NCBI GenBank assembly: GCA_036272735.1
Contig: DATAYF010000557.1
Coordinates: forward strand, 1-9,854
Length of the DNA: 9,854 bases
Origin: DATAYF01 sp036272735
GTDB lineage: Bacteria; Chloroflexota; Ktedonobacteria; Ktedonobacterales; Ktedonobacteraceae
Direction: 5' to 3'
The notes beneath the pieces were generated by a model, which was not told the DNA's origin, made no database searches, and worked only from the letters and a program-made list of their open reading frames with translations. The position numbers and the translations under genes were made by a program. Below are positions 1 to 5,318 of this stretch, one piece after another (position 1 is the stretch's first letter; every line of letters starts with the position of its first letter).

Positions 1-429
1 GGCATCTACTTCCCCTGGACTAACGATCCCGAAAATGTGTCAGATAATTTTACTGTGCAGCATCAAACGATCGTACCTTTTTCGGCTGCTGGTGATCCCT
101 CAGGAGCTACGACATTAGCCTTCCTGGGTTCTGCGACCAATGGGAATTCATCAGGGACCGCAACCATTCATTACTACGACGGGAGTACGCAAACTTTCAC
201 CTTAGGTATGACTGATTGGACTCTGAACGGCAACAAGGCGCAACCAGCCTTCGGGAACAACGTTGTCGTTACAATGCCGTACCGCAATACCAGAGATGGT
301 CAACAAGACCTGAACAATTATTTGTTCTTTGCTCAGGTTGCCCTCCAAAAAAGCAAGACTGTGACAACCGTCACATTACCCGCTACAATAGGTGGTACGA
401 TGCACATCTTCGCTCATGTTATTCAGTAA
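1..429 (+). CDS. C-terminal part of a secreted enzyme: beta-sandwich accessory module (5' truncated)
   Basis: The reading frame is open from the first base of the window (GIYFPWTNDPEN before the first GTG at 37), so this is the 3' end of a larger gene and the GTG is not a true start. It ends at TAA 427-429. The visible 142 residues are rich in Thr, Ser, Gly and Asn and carry a pattern I recall from C-terminal non-catalytic modules of secreted glycoside hydrolases and related enzymes of Actinobacteria and Ktedonobacteria: 'LAFLGSATNG', 'SGTATIHYYDGSTQTFTLG', 'DWTLNG' and a terminal 'MHIFA'. The likely role is a beta-sandwich accessory or carbohydrate-associated domain outside the cell. No catalytic residues can be assigned, so the enzyme's activity is unknown. 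It converges with glmS and shares a hairpin with it just downstream. Confidence 0.65.
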   Translation, partial: GIYFPWTNDPENVSDNFTVQHQTIVPFSAAGDPSGATTLAFLGSATNGNSSGTATIHYYDGSTQTFTLGMTDWTLNGNKAQPAFGNNVVVTMPYRNTRDGQQDLNNYLFFAQVALQKSKTVTTVTLPATIGGTMHIFAHVIQ

Positions 430-475
430 CCTTTCTTTATGCTCGACACAATGAACTTGATCACGCATCTGTAGA

Positions 476-514
476 AACGTCCTGGCAAGCACTGTTAGTG
501 GTTGCCAGGACGTT
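476..514. terminator. Bidirectional hairpin between convergent genes
   Basis: Perfect 13-bp inverted repeat (476-488 with 502-514; core CCTGGCAA/TTGCCAGG). The stem continues after one G/G mismatch with four more pairs (490-493 with 497-500), leaving a 3-nt loop. It lies 47 bp past the stop of the upstream secreted-enzyme gene and downstream of glmS on the other strand, where a shared terminator would be expected. The minus strand has a short T run after the stem (TTTCT); the plus strand has no good T tract. Termination is therefore likelier for glmS read-through than for the plus-strand gene. Confidence 0.55.
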
Positions 515-587
515 CGGTGTGAAATTGTAAGATTTTATTATCATTGGTAAAACGATATTTTACATCCACTATCTTTAAGATTTGTTG

Positions 588-625
588 AGTGTAAAACTTT
601 ATTTTCAGTGTAAGGCTTTATTTTA
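588..625. repeat. Two-copy 19-bp tandem repeat
   Basis: Units 588-606 (AGTGTAAAACTTTATTTTC) and 607-625 (AGTGTAAGGCTTTATTTTA) abut directly and differ at three positions. They sit in the AT-rich spacer between the hairpin and the glmS stop codon. No function is evident; the repeat could be simple duplication or paired protein-binding sites. Confidence 0.6.
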
Positions 626-657
626 AACCTACAAGATGAATTTGCAACGTTCCTATT

Positions 658-2526
658 CTACTCCACCGTGACTGATTTGGCTAAGTTGCGGGGTTGGTCA
701 ACGTTGCAGCCTCGTGCCACGGCGACGTGGTAGGCGAAGAGTTGCAGCGGGATGCTTGCCAGCAAGGGGCTGAATACCTCTAGTGTGTGTGGGACGTAGA
801 GGATATCGTCGGCGTGCTGGCGGATCTTCTCGTCCCCTCGCGTTGCAACGACGATGATGTGCGCGTCCCTGGCCCGCACCTCCTGAATGTTGCTGACCAC
901 CTTCTCGTAAACGTGCGAGTCCGTGGCGATGCCGACCAGCGGCGTTTGCGGGTCGAGCAGGGCAATGGAGCCGTGCTTAAGTTCACCGGCCGGAAAGGCT
1001 TCGGCATGGATGTAGGAGATCTCTTTGAGCTTTAGCGCCCCTTCCATTGCGATGGGATAGCCGACGCCACGCCCAACGTACATCATGCTGCTGCAACCCG
1101 CCATACGTTTCGCCAGTGGCTCAATCACGTCGTCTGGTTGGACGGCTGCCTGCAAAATCTCCTGGATCTGGTAGGGGATCTCCTCTAGCGCGACCAGAAA
1201 TTGCTCCATCTGCCCCGCTGTGATGCGCCCGCGCAACTGCCCAAGGTAGAGGCCAAGCAGGTAGAGCACGCTCATCGAGGTGATGAACGACTTGGTGGCA
1301 ACGACACAAATCTCTGGGCCCGCCTGCATGTACAACACGGCATCGGCCAGGCGCGTAATGGCGCTGGCAACGACGTTGGTGATCGCCACCACTGGCGCAC
1401 CATGCTCGCGTGCCTGGCGAATGCCGACTAGCGTGTCGAGCGTCTCACCCGACTGCGTGACCGCGATGCACAGCGTCTCAGGTCCGACAATGGGTTCACA
1501 ATAGCGGAACTCGGAGGCGGTGATGGTCTCTACAGGAATGCGCGCCCATTGCTCGATAGCGTATTTTGCCAGCAGACCGGCATGGTACGACGTGCCACAG
1601 CCGACGATGATGATGCGCTGCACCTGCTCAAGGAGTCCGGCTTCGCGCATGCGTTCCATTTCCGCCAATTGGAGCTTGCCGCCCTGGACGCGTCCCAGGA
1701 GTGAGCGGCGCATGGCTTCGGGCTGCTCGTTGATCTCTTTTAAAGCGAAGTGGGGGTAGCCGTTCTTCTCGGCGGACTCGATGTCCCAATCGATGGTGAG
1801 CGGTTCGCGCCGCACGGGCGTCCCATCCAGCGTGGTGATCGTTACCTCGTGCGGGCGTAGGGTGACGATTTCGTGTTCGTCCAGCACCATGATCTGGCGC
1901 GTGTGTTTCAGGATGGCGGGAATGTCGGAGGCCAGGAATTGCTCGTTCTCGCCCAGACCCACGATCAGCGGGCTACTACAACGCGCCCCAACCAGCAGGT
2001 CGGGGTGCTCCTTGCTCACGACTGCGACGGCGTAAGTGCCTCTGACGCGTTGCAGGGCCAGGCGAAGCGCGCTGGTCAGGTCGTGCTTCGCGGCACCGAA
2101 GTAGGACACCTCGATGAGATGGGCCAGCACTTCGGTGTCGGTTTCTGATTTGAAGGTGTGTCCAGCCTGCGCCAATTCCTGCCGAAGCTGCATGTAGTTT
2201 TCGATGATGCCGTTGTGTACTACCGACAGCGTTCCGGTGCTGTCGGGATGGGGATGGGCGTTGGTGTCGTTGGGGCGGCCGTGCGTGGCCCAACGGGTAT
2301 GGCCGATGCCGAGGGTGCCATCGTCGGGATGCGATCCGTTGGAGACGGCATTGATGAGGTTGGCGATTTTTCCGGCCTGACGATGTAGTTCTAATGTTCC
2401 GCTTGTCGTCAGGACCGCGATACCAGCGGAGTCGTAGCCGCGATATTCAAGTTTGCGCAGGCCATCGAGCAATATGGAAGTGACGTCGGTACTTTGCGTG
2501 CCAACGTAGCCAATGATACCGCACAT
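658..2526 (-). CDS. glmS: Glutamine--fructose-6-phosphate aminotransferase (isomerizing), GlmS
   Basis: Makes glucosamine-6-phosphate from fructose-6-phosphate and glutamine (EC 2.6.1.16), the first step of UDP-GlcNAc and peptidoglycan synthesis, in the cytoplasm. The start is ATG 2524-2526, giving MCGIIGYVG: after Met removal Cys2 becomes the N-terminal nucleophile of the class II glutaminase. An upstream in-frame ATG at 2562 would bury this Cys and is rejected. AAAGGA at 2536-2541 is a ribosome binding site 9 nt from the ATG. Product 622 aa, normal for the family. Glutaminase motifs: HTRWATHG (76-83) and HNGIIEN (104-110). First SIS domain: CGTSYHAG (310-317) and TQSGETLDT (357-365). Second SIS domain: GRGVGYP and AEAFPAGELKHG (about 485-519). 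C-terminal DQPRNLAKSVTVE is the usual sugar-site tail. All key residues are intact. A glmS ribozyme precedes the gene, so feedback by glucosamine-6-phosphate is expected. Confidence 0.98.
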   Translation of the reverse strand: MCGIIGYVGTQSTDVTSILLDGLRKLEYRGYDSAGIAVLTTSGTLELHRQAGKIANLINAVSNGSHPDDGTLGIGHTRWATHGRPNDTNAHPHPDSTGTLSVVHNGIIENYMQLRQELAQAGHTFKSETDTEVLAHLIEVSYFGAAKHDLTSALRLALQRVRGTYAVAVVSKEHPDLLVGARCSSPLIVGLGENEQFLASDIPAILKHTRQIMVLDEHEIVTLRPHEVTITTLDGTPVRREPLTIDWDIESAEKNGYPHFALKEINEQPEAMRRSLLGRVQGGKLQLAEMERMREAGLLEQVQRIIIVGCGTSYHAGLLAKYAIEQWARIPVETITASEFRYCEPIVGPETLCIAVTQSGETLDTLVGIRQAREHGAPVVAITNVVASAITRLADAVLYMQAGPEICVVATKSFITSMSVLYLLGLYLGQLRGRITAGQMEQFLVALEEIPYQIQEILQAAVQPDDVIEPLAKRMAGCSSMMYVGRGVGYPIAMEGALKLKEISYIHAEAFPAGELKHGSIALLDPQTPLVGIATDSHVYEKVVSNIQEVRARDAHIIVVATRGDEKIRQHADDILYVPHTLEVFSPLLASIPLQLFAYHVAVARGCNVDQPRNLAKSVTVE

Positions 2527-2651
2527 AAGGTGGTATCCTTTCTGTCTCGTGATGTGAGGCAAAACGGCACCTAGCTAACCCAACGCGCAAGTTTGTTCGC
2601 GGAGTCCAGGGGCGGCAGCTCTCATCTCAGTGGGGAGTTCCCACAAAGAGT

Positions 2652-2726
2652 GGAGTCCAGGGACTGTAGTCCCTGGCGGGGTGTGGGGTGTCCTCACGCA
2701 TCCCTTTCCCTGCCGCCGAAGGCGGC
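2652..2726. repeat. Triple-hairpin intergenic element between glmS and its ribozyme
   Basis: Three hairpins stand side by side: CCAGGGACT-GT-AGTCCCTGG (2657-2676, 9-bp perfect arms); 2681-2688 with 2692-2699 (8 pairs including two G-U, 3-nt loop); and GCCGCC-GAA-GGCGGC (2712-2726). A partial second copy of its edge, GGAGTCCAGGG, occurs at 2601-2611 and 2652-2662, and a small GTGGG/CCCAC hairpin (2630-2634 with 2640-2644) lies between. The strong GC-rich pairing and duplicated edge resemble dispersed REP- or MITE-like intergenic repeats; that reading is inference because other copies cannot be seen here. It falls within the transcribed glmS leader, downstream of the ribozyme. The last stem has A/T runs on its wrong side for either direction, so it is not a standard terminator. 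Confidence 0.5.
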
Positions 2727-2769
2727 ATAAAAAACGCGCCTGGTGTTAGCCAAAAAATCTGTACTGTTT

Positions 2770-2934
2770 TGTCCACTACATCACTGAGAGCGTTTTGGCC
2801 TGCTTGTTACCAACCAGTTTTGTGCGCTCCCTTCTCAGGAGTGTGATCGCCCCTGAAGGCTCCCCGCTGACTCAAGCTCCGAACAGCCTCCACCTCGTCA
2901 ACCGTGCCTCCTCCTCTGGCCCGGTCCTTGCGCT
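2770..2934 (-). ncRNA. glmS ribozyme (self-cleaving glucosamine-6-phosphate riboswitch)
   Basis: Read on the minus strand, the sequence fits the glmS ribozyme from the cleavage site onward. Cleavage is predicted in UAUAAUA|GCGC, between 2934 and 2933. P1 pairs 2918-2925 with 2901-2908 (one G-A mismatch, 9-nt loop). The hallmark core UUGACGAGG follows at 2893-2901. P2.1 pairs 2885-2892 with 2854-2861 and encloses CAGCGGGGA, close to the family's CGGCGG segment. P3 closes with CAGG/CCUG (2852-2855 with 2836-2839), and its loop AUCAC (2843-2847) can form pseudoknot P3.1 with GUGAU (2780-2784). P4 pairs 2825-2831 with 2786-2792 and carries a P4a hairpin (2800-2817) capped by a GUAA tetraloop. Known mechanism: glucosamine-6-phosphate acts as cofactor for self-cleavage, exposing the downstream mRNA to decay and lowering GlmS. 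The location upstream of glmS in the same orientation agrees. About 240 nt separate its 3' end from the start codon. Confidence 0.93.
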
Positions 2935-2954
2935 ATTATATCCAGACTACATTT

Positions 2955-3009
2955 ATGCTATGAGTATAGCATGCGAGCGGTTAAGATATGGTGTTGTATC
3001 GGTTAAGAT
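2955..3009 (-). promoter_or_regulatory. Probable glmS promoter with operator-like repeats
   Basis: TATACT on the minus strand (2963-2968) is the best -10 candidate that leaves the whole ribozyme, including its cleavage site, in the transcript. It lies inside a perfect 7-bp inverted repeat (2955-2961 with 2966-2972, ATGCTAT/ATAGCAT). Upstream are two identical 10-bp direct repeats, CGGTTAAGAT on the plus strand, at 2978-2987 and 3000-3009. Their spacing is 22 bp, two helical turns, and a weaker ACC-containing unit lies midway on the minus strand. No good -35 hexamer is visible, which would fit activator-dependent initiation. The regulator is unknown; the assignment rests on position and symmetry only. 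Confidence 0.4.
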
Positions 3010-3020
3010 TATGTATATCT

Positions 3021-3071
3021 TACATTGATATGCATGTATGTGTCCGGGACACATACATGCATATCAATGTA
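3021..3071. repeat. Perfect 51-nt palindrome (25-bp arms, 1-nt centre)
   Basis: Positions 3021-3045 are the exact reverse complement of 3047-3071, with G3046 at the centre (GTGTCC-G-GGACAC). The element lies 40 bp past the stop of the KAS III-type gene and just upstream of the glmS promoter region. As RNA it would form one uninterrupted hairpin and could end KAS III transcription. The flanks lack a strong T tract (CTTTTC on plus, AGATAT on minus), so it is not a textbook terminator. Perfect arms this long suggest a recently formed or selected palindrome. Confidence 0.75.
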
Positions 3072-3111
3072 CTTTTCGCCCGTGATACTACTTACGCTCA
3101 TAATGCTACGC

Positions 3112-4350
3112 CTAACCGGCCACTGCGGCGACGTTTTTCAGGTCGTGGTAGCGAACGAGCCAGCAGCCATAGTTCATACCACCGCCCACTGCGGGTAGCG
3201 CCATCCATTGTCCATCTTGAAGTTGTTCTCGCTGGAGCAATTCGGACAGGGCCGTGGCGATGCTGGCGTTTGAGAGGTTCCCATAATAGCGAAAATTATC
3301 GACCAGCTTGCTCATGGTCGCTTCGGGCCAACCATAATCTTTGACGAGGAGTTCGCCCAGGCGGCGCGTGATGCGTGAGTTGGCCTGGTGCGGTACGATG
3401 TGTGCAATATCGTCGGGTGAGAGTTGTGAGTGGCGACGTAGTGCATCCAGGCTTTCCGCCATCGCACGCGGCGCTTCGCGAAATACCGCTTTGCCGTCCA
3501 TCCTGGTATAGCCGACCATGTATTGTGAAAGGTATTCGTTGAGTTCCTGGCCTTTGCCCTCGTTGTACAACTGGCGAATTTTCAGATCCACTTCAGCCAT
3601 CTCGACGACATCTTTACGCAATGGGGTCTGATATAACAGTGATTGTGCCTGACGTGCATCCGCACCATTGATGATATATGCAGCTTCATCACTGCGTTCA
3701 AGGATGTAAGCTGCCGCGCCCTCGCCGAAGAGTGAGCTAGTTTTCCAATCAAGCACGTTCATAATATTGGGCAGCAAGCCTTCAGCGGTGACCAGCAAGA
3801 CGCGTTGCGCGGTACTGGCTGTCAACACCTCTGCGCAGATTTGAAAGGCCTCTGTCTGACACGCGCAGGCACCGCGCAGCATCGTCGCACGGATTGGCCC
3901 CATACCCAGGCGTGTGGCGACCAGTCCGGCAACCGTTGGGAAGGCATCGTTATCTGAGGATGAGGCACCGATGACGGTATCGATATCTGAGGTTTCAAGT
4001 CCCGCGCAGGCGAGGGCTCGTTGTGCGGCGACGACCGCCATATCAACCAGCGTTTCTTCGCGTGGGGTGCTGGGATCATCGATCAGCCCTGGTGCATCTG
4101 CGCCTGCCATTTTGCGGCAGAGATCGAGTGTACTGGCGCGCACGTGGCGGGTGACGAGGCCGGTGACGCGTTCGAGGTCTTCAGCCTTACGCGGGCTACC
4201 CAGGCGGGTCGAAATATAGGCAAAAAAGTCGTTGGTGATGACCCCTTTGGGGGTGTAGATGCCGAGGCCAGTCAGTTGAAGTTTGGCTTTTGTATAAATA
4301 TGCGGGACAATGTAGGTATAGTGGGGCCATTGCCCATCGGTAAGCGTCAT
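3112..4350 (-). CDS. 3-oxoacyl-ACP synthase III family condensing enzyme (KAS III/FabH-like)
   Basis: A thiolase-fold enzyme that should load an acyl group on Cys and condense it with malonyl-ACP or a similar extender. Chosen start is ATG 4348-4350 with GGAGG at 4363-4367 (12-nt spacing). An ATG at 4446 lies inside a long stem-loop and would add an unrelated leader. Product 412 aa, somewhat longer than E. coli FabH (317 aa), with about 24 extra residues before 'LQLTGLGIYTPKGVI' and an insert around 235-290. The full catalytic triad is visible: Cys162 in RGACACQTEAF, His321 in IVPHQANSRI, Asn358 in YYGNLSNAS. The closing glycine-rich loop is AVGGGMNYGCW. The second Cys (164) in ACAC is unusual. 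No ACP, malonyl transferase or reductase gene is adjacent, so this need not be the housekeeping fatty-acid initiator; secondary-lipid or polyketide priming is possible. The exact substrate cannot be told. Confidence 0.88.
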   Translation of the reverse strand: MTLTDGQWPHYTYIVPHIYTKAKLQLTGLGIYTPKGVITNDFFAYISTRLGSPRKAEDLERVTGLVTRHVRASTLDLCRKMAGADAPGLIDDPSTPREETLVDMAVVAAQRALACAGLETSDIDTVIGASSSDNDAFPTVAGLVATRLGMGPIRATMLRGACACQTEAFQICAEVLTASTAQRVLLVTAEGLLPNIMNVLDWKTSSLFGEGAAAYILERSDEAAYIINGADARQAQSLLYQTPLRKDVVEMAEVDLKIRQLYNEGKGQELNEYLSQYMVGYTRMDGKAVFREAPRAMAESLDALRRHSQLSPDDIAHIVPHQANSRITRRLGELLVKDYGWPEATMSKLVDNFRYYGNLSNASIATALSELLQREQLQDGQWMALPAVGGGMNYGCWLVRYHDLKNVAAVAG

Positions 4351-4414
4351 AAGATTAGGGAACCTCCAATACCCGAGGATGCGATTATCGTTGCTACCAG
4401 TATAACACAACAGA

Positions 4415-4503
4415 GAACGACCCCCGCAAGGGAGGATCGCTACCATAGACAGCGAAGCCGCGTCCTTCGTATATGGTAGCGGCCTTCCTTGCGGGGGTCG
4501 TTC
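4415..4503. repeat. 89-nt nested stem-loop upstream of the KAS III-type gene
   Basis: Outer arms of 17 bp pair perfectly (4415-4431 with 4487-4503, core CGACCCCCGCAAGG). After a small internal loop a 10-bp arm pairs perfectly (4438-4447 with 4472-4481, CGCTACCATA). A third tier pairs CGAAG/CTTCG (4453-4457 with 4465-4469). It stands between the zinc-ribbon gene terminator and the KAS III-type start, with TATACT on the minus strand a few bases beyond as a possible -10. The tiered perfect pairing suits a palindromic intergenic repeat, or a processed RNA hairpin in a leader. Other genome copies cannot be examined here. Confidence 0.7.
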
Positions 4504-4506
4504 CCC

Positions 4507-4539
4507 AAATAAAAAGGGTAATTCCCGACGGAATTACCC
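4507..4539 (-). terminator. Rho-independent terminator of the zinc-ribbon gene
   Basis: On the minus strand GGGTAATTCC-GTCG-GGAATTACCC (4539 to 4516) forms a perfect 10-bp stem with a 4-nt loop, followed at once by TTTTTATTT. It starts 22 bp after the stop codon of the zinc-ribbon gene, a textbook intrinsic terminator. It separates that gene from the KAS III-type gene in transcription. Confidence 0.92.
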
Positions 4540-4561
4540 CCTGTTGGTGTGCTGATGGCGA

Positions 4562-4942
4562 TTACCAGCGGTCGTTGCGATCCTGGCTTGATGAGCGGCG
4601 GTCGTAGCCACCATCACGGTTGCCGTAGTTGTTGCCGGAGCGCGATGCGCGAATGCTCTGGAAGCAATCGCTACAATAGACCGGGCGATCTTCGCGCGGC
4701 ATAAATGGAACGGTTGTTGGCTGTCCGCAGGATGCGCAGATAGCATCGTACTGTTCGCGGGAGCGAGGGGCACGGTTGCCCTGCCCGTTACGGCGGGCTG
4801 CGCGGCAATCAGGACAGCGACCAGGTGTGTTGGTTAGACCCTTGCTGGCAAAGAACTCTTGCTCACCAGCGGTAAATGTAAATTCGTTTCCACAATCGCG
4901 GCAAGTGAGGATCCGGTCCTGATAGCCGTTGTAGGACACCAT
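4562..4942 (-). CDS. Small double zinc-ribbon protein with Arg/Gly/Asn-rich tail
   Basis: 126 aa from ATG 4940-4942 (MVSYNGYQDRIL), with AGAAGGGA at about 4954-4961 as ribosome binding site. An in-frame ATG at 5041 would add an unlikely leader that runs through the putative structured 5' RNA. The first ribbon is CRDC (Cys14, Cys17) and CPDC (Cys43, Cys46), with 'FTFTAGEQEFFASKGL' between. This matches the 'probable zinc-ribbon domain' (zf-trcl type) proteins, which have unknown biochemical roles. The second is CASC (Cys69, Cys72) and CSDC (Cys90, Cys93) around 'TTVPFMPREDRPVYC', like the CxxC-PF-P-RPVYC-C protein family. Residues 95-126 are a low-complexity Arg, Gly, Asn, Ser, Asp tail, RGG-like and probably disordered. 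I infer nucleic-acid or ribosome association; no activity can be named. It is transcribed alone, with a long leader and its own terminator. Confidence 0.85.
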   Translation of the reverse strand: MVSYNGYQDRILTCRDCGNEFTFTAGEQEFFASKGLTNTPGRCPDCRAARRNGQGNRAPRSREQYDAICASCGQPTTVPFMPREDRPVYCSDCFQSIRASRSGNNYGNRDGGYDRRSSSQDRNDRW

Positions 4943-4967
4943 GGGTAATATTTCCCTTCTTTGTATG

Positions 4968-5110
4968 TTCGTTCCGCCCAAACAACAAATGACATTTTCT
5001 TCGATAGAACAATTTTGACGAGCTAGCCCCATGTGCCACATGCTGCGGCATCAAGCTATCTCTGTGGCTTAGGGCAGTCTGTCCTAGCATTGACCGGATG
5101 GCGGAACGAA
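4968..5110 (-). promoter_or_regulatory. Candidate structured 5' leader RNA of the zinc-ribbon gene
   Basis: On the minus strand UUCGUUCCGCC (5100-5110) is the exact complement of GGCGGAACGAA (4968-4978), so an 11-bp helix can close a 121-nt interior. The 3' arm ends about 7 nt before the ribosome binding site. Inside, UGCCGCA-GCA-UGUGGCA makes a 7-bp hairpin nested in GAGAUAGC/GCUAGCUC (7 of 8 pairs), and GCUAGG/CCUAAGC makes another arm. I do not recognise a known riboswitch, ribozyme or 6S RNA. A cis-regulatory element or a released small RNA are both possible. The assignment rests on visible complementarity only. Confidence 0.45.
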
Positions 5111-5168
5111 ACCGGGGCATATAGGATATAACTTACCCACGGGCGCTCTGTCCCTTCACCACAGTTTT

Positions 5169-5174
5169 ATTGTA
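5169..5174 (-). promoter_or_regulatory. Possible -10 box for the zinc-ribbon gene
   Basis: TACAAT on the minus strand, in the divergent spacer between the zinc-ribbon and MBL-fold genes. Transcription from here would give a leader of about 220 nt that includes the folded region. No clear -35 hexamer is seen at 16-18 nt, so the call is weak. The adjacent ACATATGT palindrome (5175-5182) may be an operator. Confidence 0.25.
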
Positions 5175-5318
5175 ACATATGTCATGCGAAAATCTAGTAC
5201 CCAATCGGGCTATATGTACCCTCCCGCCAAAATGCACTGTTCAAGCTTGTTGCTGGCTTATATTGACCAACAATGGTAGGATACATCTTACAAGGCCTTG
5301 TATTTGTGGAGGGTTGGC

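Noticed and set aside
2527..2562. GlmS start at the upstream ATG 2562
   Set aside because: It would put 12 residues before the catalytic N-terminal Cys, which must be exposed after Met removal; the ATG at 2526 has its own good ribosome binding site.
2712..2731. GCCGCC-GAA-GGCGGC hairpin as a rho-independent terminator
   Set aside because: The A run follows it on the plus strand, and on the minus strand the T run comes before the stem, so neither direction has stem followed by T tract.
2935..2940. Perfect TATAAT on the minus strand as the glmS -10 box
   Set aside because: Transcription from it would begin inside the ribozyme, past the predicted cleavage site at 2934/2933. The hexamer fits better as the short leader before the cleavage site, with TATACT at 2963-2968 as the -10.
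4351..4446. Longer KAS III-type protein starting at ATG 4446
   Set aside because: The extra 32 codons begin inside the long stem-loop, lack a ribosome binding site and show no family resemblance.
4943..5041. Longer zinc-ribbon protein starting at ATG 5041
   Set aside because: The extra 33 residues are read through the folded leader, and the ATG at 4942 has a good ribosome binding site and begins where the family similarity begins.
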